Shown: positions 15,315-22,623 of the stretch, one piece after another
How positions within the stretch are numbered: the stretch's first letter is position 1
Layout: the number at the start of each line of letters is the position of its first letter
NCBI GenBank assembly: GCA_030018695.1
Contig: JASEHI010000020.1
Span: forward strand, 1-38,040
Direction of reading: 5' to 3'
Length of the DNA stretch: 38,040 bases
Source: Anaerolineales bacterium
GTDB taxonomy: Bacteria > Chloroflexota > Anaerolineae > Anaerolineales > Villigracilaceae
Position numbers and translations under genes: made by a program
Notes under the pieces: model-generated
Told to the model about the DNA's origin: nothing
The model's database searches: none
What the model saw: the letters and a program-made list of their open reading frames with translations, nothing else

Positions 15315-16085
15315 GCACGTTACCAGATTATCCTGGCTTACGATGGCACCGGCTTCTCAGGCAGCCAGCGGCAAGCGACAACCCGCCGCACGGTGCAGGC
15401 TGAGCTTGAAAAAGCTCTGCGGGCCTTGGGCTGGAGTGGGCTAACGGTCTTCCTGGCCGGACGCACTGACACCGGCGTCCATGCCAGTGGTCAGGTGGCA
15501 GCATTCGACTTCGAATGGCAGCATTCGCTCGAAGACTTGAACAATGCCCTGAACGCCAATTTGCCTGCGGATATGGCCGTCCGGGAGGTGGTTCTGGCGG
15601 CGGATAATTTCCATCCGCGCTTCGACGCCACATCCCGCCGTTACCGCTACCGGCTCTTCTGCCAAAGCGTGCGCGACCCGTTGCGGGAACGCTACGCCTG
15701 GCGGGTCTGGCCGCCCGTTTCAGACCTGCATCCGCTGGCGAAAATCTGGCCCGGCAGGCACGACTTCGCGGCCTTCGGTACACCGCCCCGGCGCGGAGGA
15801 AGCAGCCTGCGCAGCGTCTTTTCGGCGGAATGGCAACTGCAGGCCGACGAATGGAGCTTCGAGATTCAGGCAGATGCTTTCCTGTACCGTATGGTGCGCA
15901 GATTGGTTTTCGTCCAGGTGGCCGTCGGGCAGGGCAGGCTTCCAGCGCAGGCATTGGCTCAAGCGCTGCAACGCCAGCCCGGGGTCCACAGTCTGCCGCC
16001 TGGCCTGGCTCCGCCAAATGGCCTGACGCTTGTGGAAGTCCGTTTTGATAATGGTCGCCGATTGCGCGACCATAATCCAGGTTGA
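15312..16085 (+). CDS. truA: tRNA pseudouridine(38-40) synthase
   Basis: Converts uridines 38-40 of the tRNA anticodon arm to pseudouridine. The catalytic Asp is D53 in the motif GRTDTGVHA; RYRYRLFCQ and FLYRMVRRLVFVQVAVGQGR mark the rest of the fold. Start ATG 15312 gives the conserved MARYQIILAYDGTGFSG; the ribosome-binding site is weak. The last 11 residues (247-257, NGRRLRDHNPG) are encoded by a dispersed hairpin repeat at 16051-16073 that reads through in frame to a later TGA. The enzyme core looks intact. Confidence 0.95.
   Translation: MARYQIILAYDGTGFSGSQRQATTRRTVQAELEKALRALGWSGLTVFLAGRTDTGVHASGQVAAFDFEWQHSLEDLNNALNANLPADMAVREVVLAADNFHPRFDATSRRYRYRLFCQSVRDPLRERYAWRVWPPVSDLHPLAKIWPGRHDFAAFGTPPRRGGSSLRSVFSAEWQLQADEWSFEIQADAFLYRMVRRLVFVQVAVGQGRLPAQALAQALQRQPGVHSLPPGLAPPNGLTLVEVRFDNGRRLRDHNPG
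16051..16073. repeat. Dispersed hairpin repeat, copy 4 (within the truA 3' end)
   Basis: ATGGTCGC (16051-16058), 7-nt loop CGATTGC, GCGACCAT (16066-16073). Compared with copies 1-3, one base pair in the stem is changed on both sides (A-T to C-G), so pairing is preserved. This copy is inside the coding region rather than after the stop. Confidence 0.85.
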
Positions 16086-16171
16086 AGTCTCAATCGCTGT
16101 TTGGGCTCCCTCGCCCCTGATTTTTAAGAAGTTGTTAGCAAAGATATTTGTTTGTAAGTGGAGATACGACA

Positions 16172-16597
16172 GTGCAAAAAACATATTATCCTAAGGCTGG
16201 CGAAATTGACCGCCAGTGGGTGTTGGTAGATGCCGCCGGCCAGACCCTGGGCCGTTTAGCGACTCAAATCGCCAGCTTGTTGCTTGGCAAGCATAAGCCC
16301 ACCTTCACGCCAGGCGTTGAATTGGGCGATACCGTCGTGGTGATCAACGCCGCCAACGTGACCGTGACCGGTACGAAACTGGATGATAAAGTTTATTATC
16401 ACCATTCGAATTACCCCGGCGGATTGAAATCCATCACCCTGCGCGACCAGTTGCGCAAGCATCCTGACCGCGTGATCCGTTTGGCGGTATGGGGTATGCT
16501 GCCACATAACAAGATGGGCAAGCATGTCCTCAAACGGCTCAAGATATTCGCCGGCGCCGAGCATCCACACACGGCGCAGGTCTCGCCGAAGGCCTAA
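16172..16597 (+). CDS. rplM: 50S ribosomal protein L13 (uL13)
   Basis: Early-assembly large-subunit protein. GTG 16172, 8 nt after GGAG (16160-16163), gives 141 aa starting MQKTYYPKAGEIDRQWVLVD; a TTG at 16148 would add an unconserved stretch. Typical segments: LGRLATQIASLLLGKHKP (about residues 27-44), GDTVVVINAANVTVTG, and AVWGMLPHNKMGKHVLKRL. Forms the usual rplM-rpsI pair, in an 86-nt gap after truA with a T-rich stretch but no convincing promoter. Confidence 0.96.
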   Translation: MQKTYYPKAGEIDRQWVLVDAAGQTLGRLATQIASLLLGKHKPTFTPGVELGDTVVVINAANVTVTGTKLDDKVYYHHSNYPGGLKSITLRDQLRKHPDRVIRLAVWGMLPHNKMGKHVLKRLKIFAGAEHPHTAQVSPKA

Positions 16598-16637
16598 TCA
16601 GCAGTAGGTTGCCTAAAGAAGAAGAAGAAAGGAACTT

Positions 16638-17033
16638 ATGTCTGTTCAATATTACGAAGGTATAGGACGTCGCAAGGAAAGTGTCGCCCGTGTGCGCTTG
16701 ATGAGTGGTTCGGGCCAGTTCATCGTCAACGAAAAAGAGTTGCAGGCTTATTTCACCCGCACAGGTGATATCGAAACAATTTTAGCGCCGCTAAAGGCTG
16801 CCGGCCAGGACTTAGAGACTTACGATATCTCCGTCCACGTTAATGGCGGCGGCGTAAACGGCCAGACTGATTCAGTGCAGCTCGGCCTGGCGCGCGCCCT
16901 GGTCAAGATGAACGACCAGTGGGGTCCGCTCATGCGCAAAGGCGGATTCATGACGCGTGACCCGCGTGTCAAGGAACGCAAGAAGCCCGGCCTCAAGCGT
17001 GCCCGCAAGGCGCCGACGTATACCAAACGTTAG
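16638..17033 (+). CDS. rpsI: 30S ribosomal protein S9 (uS9)
   Basis: Head protein whose C-terminal tail reaches the P-site tRNA anticodon. The 131-aa product starts with YYEGIGRRKESVARVRLMSG and ends in the conserved tail KKPGLKRARKAPTYTKR, including the terminal KR. AGGAAC precedes ATG 16638. It closes the ribosomal cluster; a 7-bp repeat array with a hairpin follows directly. Confidence 0.97.
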   Translation: MSVQYYEGIGRRKESVARVRLMSGSGQFIVNEKELQAYFTRTGDIETILAPLKAAGQDLETYDISVHVNGGGVNGQTDSVQLGLARALVKMNDQWGPLMRKGGFMTRDPRVKERKKPGLKRARKAPTYTKR

Positions 17034-17121
17034 CACGTTGTCACGTTACACGTTTGCACGTTGAAACGTAATGCGTATCGGCTTCTTCTCTCTTACGCAT
17101 TACGTTTTACGTTTAATCGTT
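17034..17121. repeat. 7/8-bp tandem array with a 14-bp inverted pair
   Basis: ACGTT or ACGTA recurs every 7-8 bp from 17035 to 17070. After a TCGGCTTCTTCTCTCT-type loop, heptamers TACGCAT, TACGTTT, TACGTTT and AATCGTT follow (17094-17121). AAACGTAATGCGTA (17064-17077) pairs with TACGCATTACGTTT (17094-17107). The hairpin with T-rich flank could terminate the ribosomal operon. The 16-nt word at 17096-17111 recurs in reverse complement at 28469-28484. Confidence 0.8.
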
Positions 17122-17131
17122 AGGAGTTCCT

Positions 17132-18634
17132 ATGCCCGGCATTACCCTGCTTGGCCTCGGCCCCGGCGACCCGGCAATGCTGACGCGCGAAGCCTGGGAT
17201 GTGCTCACTTCAGCGGACGAAATCTGGCTGCGTACCCGGCAGCATCCTGCCGTTGCTGGCTTGCCGCTTGCGCTCAAGATTTATTCCTTCGATGAGCTGT
17301 ATGAAAAGGGGGAATCTTTCGAGTCCGTTTATGCTGCCATTGTGGAGAAGGTGCTGGAATTGGGAAAGCGCGAACAGGGCGTGATCTACGCTGTGCCGGG
17401 CGACCCGTTTGTAGCCGAGGCGACCGGCCCCGAAATTGCGAAGCGGGCGCGGACCCTTCGACAGGGTTTCGACAGGCTCAACCTGCCAGCTCAGGGCAAG
17501 CCTGGCCTGCCGCTAAAAATCGTGAGCGGGATCTCGTTCCTCGAGCCGGTTTTCGCTACCCTCGGCCTCGACCCGTACCCGCGCCTCGTTTTGATGGACG
17601 CCCTCGAACTGAGCCAGGCGCACGTCCCGGCCTTCCCGCCGGATATGCCCGCCCTGATCGCGCAGATCTACTCCCGGATGATCGCCGCCGAAGTCAAGAT
17701 GACCCTCAACGCGGTTTACCCCGATGAGCATCCCGTCCGCCTGGTTCACGCCGCGGGGACGAAGGACGAAATCGTCGAAGACATCCAACTGTATGAAATT
17801 GATCGCAGCAAGCACATCGGCCTATTGACTGTGCTTTACCTCCCGCCATTGGGCGAGGGGACTTCGTTCGAGGCCTTCCAGGAGATCGTCGCGCACCTGC
17901 GCGCGCCGGACGGCTGCTCCTGGGATCGCGAACAGACGCACCAATCCCTGCGCACGCATTTGCTGGAGGAGGCTTACGAAGTCCTGACCGCGCTGGATTC
18001 TGAAGACCCGGCCAAGATGGCCGAGGAGTTCGGCGACCTGCTGTTGCAAATCGTATTGAATACCCAGATTGCCAGCGAAGAGGGCGAGTTCGGCATGGCG
18101 GAGGTGCTCAAGGGCATCTACGACAAGATCATCCGCCGCCATCCGCACGTTTTCGGCGATTTGAAGATAGAGGGCGTCGAGGGCATTTTGCAGAATTGGG
18201 AGAAGCTCAAAGCGACCGAGCGCGAGACGAACGGCGAGGTTGGGAAAGGCCTGCTGGACGGCGTCCCGCTGGCGCTGCCGGCGCTCATCCAGGCGCAGGA
18301 ATACCAGGATCGCGCCGCCCGTGTCGGCTTCGACTGGCCGGGGATCGAGGGCGTGCTGGATAAGATCGCCGAAGAGATCCAGGAAGTGAAAGCGACAACG
18401 AACGGCGAGGAATTGAGCGATGAGCTGGGCGACCTGTTCTTCGCGCTGGTCAATCTGGCGCGCTGGAAGAAGGTGGATGCCGAGTCCGCTTTGCGGGCGT
18501 GCAATCTGCGCTTCAAGAAGCGATTCGCTTATGTGGAGCAGGGGGCGCGGGAGCAGGGGAAGAAGGTGTCGGGGATGACCCTGGATGAGATGGAAGGGCT
18601 GTGGCAAGAGGCAAAGCGGTATGATCGGTCGTAA
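17132..18634 (+). CDS. YabN-like fusion: tetrapyrrole-methylase-type domain + MazG pyrophosphohydrolase
   Basis: MazG hydrolyses (d)NTPs to monophosphates. Residues 1-250 form an SAM-methylase-like domain (LLGLGPGDPAMLTREA; YAVPGDPFVAEATGPEIA). Two MazG modules follow: about 255-385 with CSWDREQTHQSLRTHLLEEA and EEFGDLLLQIVLN, and about 395-495 with GFDWPGIEGVLDKIAEEIQE and DELGDLFFALVNLAR. The 500-aa length fits YabN/MazG fusions. Residues 108-125 come from a dispersed repeat inserted in frame. AGGAG precedes ATG 17132. The role of the methylase domain in such fusions is uncertain; house-cleaning of non-canonical nucleotides is the likely job. Confidence 0.93.
   Translation: MPGITLLGLGPGDPAMLTREAWDVLTSADEIWLRTRQHPAVAGLPLALKIYSFDELYEKGESFESVYAAIVEKVLELGKREQGVIYAVPGDPFVAEATGPEIAKRARTLRQGFDRLNLPAQGKPGLPLKIVSGISFLEPVFATLGLDPYPRLVLMDALELSQAHVPAFPPDMPALIAQIYSRMIAAEVKMTLNAVYPDEHPVRLVHAAGTKDEIVEDIQLYEIDRSKHIGLLTVLYLPPLGEGTSFEAFQEIVAHLRAPDGCSWDREQTHQSLRTHLLEEAYEVLTALDSEDPAKMAEEFGDLLLQIVLNTQIASEEGEFGMAEVLKGIYDKIIRRHPHVFGDLKIEGVEGILQNWEKLKATERETNGEVGKGLLDGVPLALPALIQAQEYQDRAARVGFDWPGIEGVLDKIAEEIQEVKATTNGEELSDELGDLFFALVNLARWKKVDAESALRACNLRFKKRFAYVEQGAREQGKKVSGMTLDEMEGLWQEAKRYDRS
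17455..17501. repeat. CCTTCGACAGG/CTCAGGGCAAGC dispersed repeat inside mazG
   Basis: CCTTCGACAGG (17455-17465), GTTTCGACAGGCTCA (17466-17480) and CTCAGGGCAAGC (17490-17501) match, in reverse complement, the intergenic repeat at 23197-23245 (GCTTGCCCTGAG at 23219-23230; CGAAGGGT twice). The insert is translated as the segment TLRQGFDRLNLPAQGKPG without breaking the frame. Confidence 0.7.
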
Positions 18635-18652
18635 ATCCAGGGAGAGTCACTT

Positions 18653-19828
18653 ATGAAGAAAAACTACAATATAGATGTCCAAACCTCACGATTTCTGGAT
18701 GTCATCCGAGGCATCAGCGCGATCGTTGTAATGTTCTTTCACGTCATCCTGATTTACATCCTCCCGAAAGTGGGGTTGAGAGGTTATCTGGATGGCGTCG
18801 CTGAGGTACTCGCGTCCTATGCTGTGATGGCCTTTTTCGTAATCAGCGGGTTTGTGATCACCATCAGTATCTTGAAAAACATCGAGCGTAATGACGGTCA
18901 GTTCAAACTATCAGAATTCATGATAAGCCGTTTGGTCAGGTTGTATCCTCCTTTGATATTTTCTTTAGTCCTGACAATAGGCGTCTACGGCCTGATCCAC
19001 ACCTTTAACCTGCACGGAAGTGAAACTTTCCGCCTCGCCGGAGACTTATATGTGATCAGAGAAAAAGCCATTTTGGATTGGGATAATATCCTGTGGAGTT
19101 TGATTTTCTTGCAGGGTTTTTTCTCGAGAGAAGCTGCCCCGTCTTTAAATGGCCCCTTATGGAGTCTGAGTTATGAATTCTGGTATTACATGGCAGCGAT
19201 GTTTTTTGCAGGCTGGCTGGTCAATAAGCGCCTATTCTGGGGCTGGTTATTAATAATAGTCCTCCTCCCCTTGGTTTACATCGAACATCTCTTTTTCTTT
19301 CCATTTTTATCCACCTGGCTGGCTGGATCTGTCTGGGCGCTTCTGTACATTAAACGACAAATTATTGAAAAACAGTTCAAAGTTCTTTTCGGGCCAATTG
19401 TAGTTGGGATAACAGCCTTGGTAATATTTATTGTTTATAAAAATGACCATTTAGTTATTGCAAATCCCTACACTGATTCCTTGTCCATGATCACCCAATC
19501 CCTGATTTGCTGGTTGGGAATGTTGGTTGCAATGCGTTTTATCTTGTGGCAGGAGAGAAGATCATTCAACTTCTTCCGCGCGGATCAACTGGCGAAATTC
19601 TCCTATACCCTTTATGTGATCCACTTCCCACTCCTGATGCTCGGTTTTAGCTTTTTGCACCCGCTTTTATACTCATTGCATTGGCTGTATAGTGTTATCA
19701 CCGGTGTTCTTCTGGGATTGGTGATTATTTTAATAAGCAGCAAGTTGGCGGTTTGGATAGAAAATAAGGCAACCATTTGGAAATATATCCGGCGATTGAA
19801 GAGTCTGCTGGGAGCAGGCAAGGCATAG
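18653..19828 (+). CDS. Acyltransferase family 3 membrane protein (OafA/YrhL-like)
   Basis: Integral-membrane O-acyltransferase; family members acetylate or acylate cell-surface sugars. The 391-aa protein has about ten membrane segments and the family motif R-x10-H (R19 in FLDVIRG, H30 in VVMFFH). FFVISGFVIT (about 63-72) and GPLWSLSYEFWYYM are also typical. GGGAGAG precedes ATG 18653, 18 nt after the mazG stop. Codons and base composition are clearly more A+T-rich than in the genes on both sides, suggesting acquisition. The acceptor cannot be told from sequence: surface polysaccharide or a glycolipid are both possible. Confidence 0.88.
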   Translation: MKKNYNIDVQTSRFLDVIRGISAIVVMFFHVILIYILPKVGLRGYLDGVAEVLASYAVMAFFVISGFVITISILKNIERNDGQFKLSEFMISRLVRLYPPLIFSLVLTIGVYGLIHTFNLHGSETFRLAGDLYVIREKAILDWDNILWSLIFLQGFFSREAAPSLNGPLWSLSYEFWYYMAAMFFAGWLVNKRLFWGWLLIIVLLPLVYIEHLFFFPFLSTWLAGSVWALLYIKRQIIEKQFKVLFGPIVVGITALVIFIVYKNDHLVIANPYTDSLSMITQSLICWLGMLVAMRFILWQERRSFNFFRADQLAKFSYTLYVIHFPLLMLGFSFLHPLLYSLHWLYSVITGVLLGLVIILISSKLAVWIENKATIWKYIRRLKSLLGAGKA

Positions 19829-19907
19829 TAATCATTGGTTGATTAGGTTTGTTCGTGAAATTCGTGTAAAAACTGTCAGGTAACTGGAAACGAACTACTT
19901 GCAAGTG

Positions 19908-19994
19908 ATCTTGTTCGCGTCCTTCGGTCAGGCTTTCATTTTCCATCAGGCTTTCGACGGCACGGCGAACGCGGCGTTCAAGATAATCGGGCAT
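19908..19994 (-). pseudogene. Possible 5' stub of an unidentified gene
   Basis: A minus-strand reading starts ATG at 19994 with GGAAAA upstream and gives MPDYLERRVRRAVESLMENE followed by SLTEGREQD, a charged helical segment that looks coding. After that the frame runs into AT-rich intergenic-type sequence and overlaps the 3' end of the acyltransferase gene, so any original gene is cut off. No family was recognised with confidence. The break coincides with the arrival point of the AT-rich acyltransferase gene, which would fit displacement by insertion. Confidence 0.3.
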
Positions 19995-20006
19995 GGTTTT
20001 TTCCGT

Positions 20007-20040
20007 GGGCGAATGTAAAAATCAAAGGGCTGATGTAAAA
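20007..20040. promoter_or_regulatory. Pair of 14-bp direct repeats spaced 20 bp
   Basis: GGGCGAATGTAAAA (20007-20020) and GGGCTGATGTAAAA (20027-20040) match at 12 of 14 positions and are exactly 20 bp apart, about two helical turns. A minus-strand TATAAT lies at 20053-20058 and the ubiB-like gene starts at 20117 on the plus strand. This is the usual geometry of a double operator, but no regulator is known. Confidence 0.35.
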
Positions 20041-20116
20041 CTCCAAGCCCCCATTATATCTGTGAATTGACTGGGGGTGATACAATCGGGACGGGTTATT
20101 ATCCACTGGAGGTTTC

Positions 20117-21802
20117 ATGCAAGCAGCACAATTGCGCGCCCGTTACCGGCGCATCATGACTTTTTTTGCCCGAGCGACGCTCAGCTTCATCGTTTGGGAG
20201 CTTGTCTTGCCGCGTCTTGGATTGCGGCGCATCAGCCGGCGAACACGTCCCGCCCGTTATCGTCAGACTGCCGCCCGATTTCGTACTTTAGCCATTCGGA
20301 TGGGCGGGGTGATGATCAAGGTCGGCCAGTTCCTCTCCTCGCGGCTGGACGTGCTGCCTCCGGAAATCACCGACGAGCTTTCGGGCCTGCAGGACGAGGT
20401 GCCGCCCGAAGATTTTCAGGATATCCGGCGGATCGCGGAAGCTGAACTTGGCGCGCGGTTGGAAGAGACATTCGAGTCTTTCGACGCGACGCCCATGGCC
20501 GCGGCCTCCCTCGGGCAGGTTCATCGCGCCCGCTTGTGTATGCGCGATTCCGAGTCGCAACCGTTTTGCGACGTGGTTGTCAAGGTGCAGCGTCCGCACA
20601 TCGAGCAGTTGATCGAGGTTGACCTTTCGGCGCTGCGCAGGGTGGGGGGGTGGCTGGAAAAATACCGCCCCATCCGCCAGCGGGTTGACGTTCGTGCGCT
20701 GATCGAGGAATTTGCAACCACCATTCACGAGGAGATTGATTATCTGGCGGAGGGGCGCAACGCGGAGACCTTTCGCGCCAACTTCGAGGATCATCCGCGC
20801 GTGCACGTGCCGCGCGTGGTCTGGGATCACACCACGCGGCGCGTCCTGACGCTGGAGGATGTCTTCGCGATCAAGATCACCGATTACGCCGCGATCAGCG
20901 CGGCCGGCATCCAGCGGGGCGAGGTGGCGCGCCAATTGCTGGATACCTACCTGAAGCAGATCTTCGAGGACGGCTTCGTCCACGCTGACCCGCATCCGGG
21001 CAACCTGTTCGTGACCCCGGTAACCGCTCGAACAGGAGACGGCAACACTGATTGGAAGCTGACCTTCGTGGATTTCGGCATGGTCGCGCGCGTTCCAACC
21101 AACCTGCGCGACGGTCTGCGCGAACTGGTCATCAGCGTGGGCACGCGCGATGCGGCGCGCCTGGTGCGTTCTTACCAGACATTGGATATCTTGTTACCCG
21201 GCGCGGACTTGAAGCTGATCGAGCAGGCCGAAGCCAAGATGTTCGAGCTGTTCTGGGGCAAATCCATGAGCGAGCTGCGCCAGATCAGCCACAAGGATAT
21301 GCACCGCTTTGCTTACCAGTTCCGTGAGCTGATGTACACTATGCCGTTCCAGTTTCCGCAGAACCTGCTCATGTTGGGGCGCACGGTGGCCATCCTTTCC
21401 GGCATGTGTACCGGCCTGGACGCGGACTTCAACCTGTGGACCAACCTCGCGCCGTACGCGCAGAAGCTGGTGAGCGAAGAGGCGGGTTCCAACTGGCGCG
21501 TCTGGTTGGAGGAGGTGGGCGAAGTGCTGAAAACGCTGATCGCCATCCCTTCACAGGCCGGGCGGGTGTTGGCCCAAATGGAGCGCGGCGAGTTGCTTGT
21601 GCAAGCGCCTCAGATCAACCGGCAACTTACTTATCTGGAGAAGGCGATCTACCGCTTGATCGGCAGTCTTCTATTCGTCTCGCTGATGTTGGGGGGTGTG
21701 CTGCTCTACAATGCCGGGAACGGGTTGTTCGCTGGCATCCTGCTGGCCGCCTCCGCCCTGGCTCTTCTCTGGACGATGTTCTTTGCACGCGGGCACAGTT
21801 AA
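20117..21802 (+). CDS. UbiB/ABC1/AarF-family atypical kinase
   Basis: ABC1-type protein-kinase-like ATPases act in membrane lipid and quinone metabolism. The 561-aa protein shows KVGQ (68-71), the Ala-rich loop AAASLGQVH (128-136), Lys in VVVKVQRP (K156), EEIDYLAEGRNA (205-216), HADPHPGN (289-296) and DFGM (319-322). Two C-terminal membrane segments (about 510-555) should anchor it. GGAGG precedes ATG 20117. No quinone-biosynthesis gene is adjacent, so a role in ubiquinone or menaquinone synthesis is only possible. It stands alone between a spacer and a terminator. Confidence 0.93.
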   Translation: MQAAQLRARYRRIMTFFARATLSFIVWELVLPRLGLRRISRRTRPARYRQTAARFRTLAIRMGGVMIKVGQFLSSRLDVLPPEITDELSGLQDEVPPEDFQDIRRIAEAELGARLEETFESFDATPMAAASLGQVHRARLCMRDSESQPFCDVVVKVQRPHIEQLIEVDLSALRRVGGWLEKYRPIRQRVDVRALIEEFATTIHEEIDYLAEGRNAETFRANFEDHPRVHVPRVVWDHTTRRVLTLEDVFAIKITDYAAISAAGIQRGEVARQLLDTYLKQIFEDGFVHADPHPGNLFVTPVTARTGDGNTDWKLTFVDFGMVARVPTNLRDGLRELVISVGTRDAARLVRSYQTLDILLPGADLKLIEQAEAKMFELFWGKSMSELRQISHKDMHRFAYQFRELMYTMPFQFPQNLLMLGRTVAILSGMCTGLDADFNLWTNLAPYAQKLVSEEAGSNWRVWLEEVGEVLKTLIAIPSQAGRVLAQMERGELLVQAPQINRQLTYLEKAIYRLIGSLLFVSLMLGGVLLYNAGNGLFAGILLAASALALLWTMFFARGHS

Positions 21803-21805
21803 AAC

Positions 21806-21840
21806 AGGAACCCGTTTTCTCAGAGAAAACGGGTTCCTTT
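21806..21840. terminator. Intrinsic terminator after the ubiB-like gene
   Basis: AGGAACCCGTTTTCT (21806-21820) pairs perfectly with AGAAAACGGGTTCCT (21824-21838) across a 3-nt loop, followed by a short T-run (21838-21840). It starts 4 nt after the TAA stop. Because it is symmetrical and the next gene is convergent, it may serve both strands. Confidence 0.85.
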
Positions 21841-21868
21841 AGCTGGCGGTCGCAGGGTGGTATTGCTT

Positions 21869-22108
21869 CTATGCAGGCTTGGCTTTCTTCTCGTGCTCTT
21901 CCATCCTGTTGATGGCGGCGTCAATCATGCTGCGACAGGCGAGCAGCATCTCCTTGCGCGCCTTACGGTGGTGTTCCATGAACTCAGGCGGGAACAACGC
22001 CTCAAAGCTGGCGTGCATCTCTTTGTGCGCTGCTTTGGCATGTTCGCGCACCTCTTCGGGAATCTTGCCTTCGAATGGTCTGGTTTTACGGGTGGTTTGT
22101 TCAGCCAT
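21869..22108 (-). CDS. Small charged helical protein, unknown function
   Basis: 79 aa, fully helical in appearance and rich in Lys, Glu and His (PEEVREHAKAAHKEMHASFE; EFMEHHRKARKEMLLACRSM). No membrane segment or signal peptide. AAGGAGTG lies 8-9 nt upstream of ATG 22108, which supports a real gene. It converges on the ubiB-like gene across the terminator. I do not recognise a named domain; the amphipathic helices could suit an oligomeric or surface-coating protein, but that is a guess. Confidence 0.75.
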   Translation of the reverse strand: MAEQTTRKTRPFEGKIPEEVREHAKAAHKEMHASFEALFPPEFMEHHRKARKEMLLACRSMIDAAINRMEEHEKKAKPA

Positions 22109-22135
22109 AGTTACACTCCTTACTGTGTGAGGCTA

Positions 22136-22375
22136 TTATAACGCGGAGTCGGGAGGCAGGCAATGTTCTGAAATGGCTTTTTCGAATGGCTGAGGATCAG
22201 AGTGCCAGTTATAGGGGCCTTTGAAAGCGCGGCGATCGAAGGCGACGCGCCATTTCCAAAACATCTCTTTGTCGGATATCCGCCTGCGAGACAGCATGTA
22301 AGCCAGGATCGCCACCAACACACTCCCGGCTGCACTAATGAGGGCAATCACAAGACGAATCTCATTTTCGGTCAT
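22136..22375 (-). CDS. Small single-pass membrane protein, unknown function
   Basis: 79 aa starting MTENEIRLVIALISAAGSVL. One hydrophobic helix (about residues 7-29) is followed by a basic SRRRISD stop-transfer segment and a soluble tail with FWKWRVAFDRRAFKGPYNWH. AGGAGG (22381-22386 on the plus coordinates) 5 nt before ATG 22375 is a strong ribosome-binding site and decides this start over an upstream ATG at 22393. The tail is the conserved-looking part. No function can be assigned. Confidence 0.7.
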   Translation of the reverse strand: MTENEIRLVIALISAAGSVLVAILAYMLSRRRISDKEMFWKWRVAFDRRAFKGPYNWHSDPQPFEKAISEHCLPPDSAL

Positions 22376-22412
22376 GGTATCCTCCTGGATCATCCTTTCT
22401 CACTATCAGTAC

Positions 22413-22509
22413 TTCATGAAAAGGATTCGTAGTGGCGACTTAAGTCGCTTTTTGGTGGTACGACTGACCCACAGGGTGCTTCGCGAAGTCGTCACTACGT
22501 TTTCGTGAA
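22413..22509. repeat. MITE-like element with terminal inverted repeats
   Basis: CGTAGTGGCGACTT (22428-22441) and AAGTCGTCACTACG (22486-22499) are inverted copies with one mismatch. Outside them TTCATGAAAA (22413-22422) and TTTTCGTGAA (22500-22509) also pair with one change. The left arm contains the perfect palindrome GCGACTTAAGTCGC. There is no ORF inside. It lies between two small minus-strand genes. 22510-22623 shows nothing further. Confidence 0.6.
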
Positions 22510-22623
22510 CTAATAACTATAGCCAGATATCCGGTTCCATGCTCGAATGGGCAGACCATGCGTTGACCGATTTCAGCGAGGTCGGCGTGCGCGTGTTTGG
22601 CGTTCGTGCATTTGCGCTGAACC

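Noticed and set aside
372..17033. Long antisense readings over ribosomal genes
   Set aside because: They are mirror images of highly conserved r-protein genes, lack ribosome-binding sites and resemble no family.
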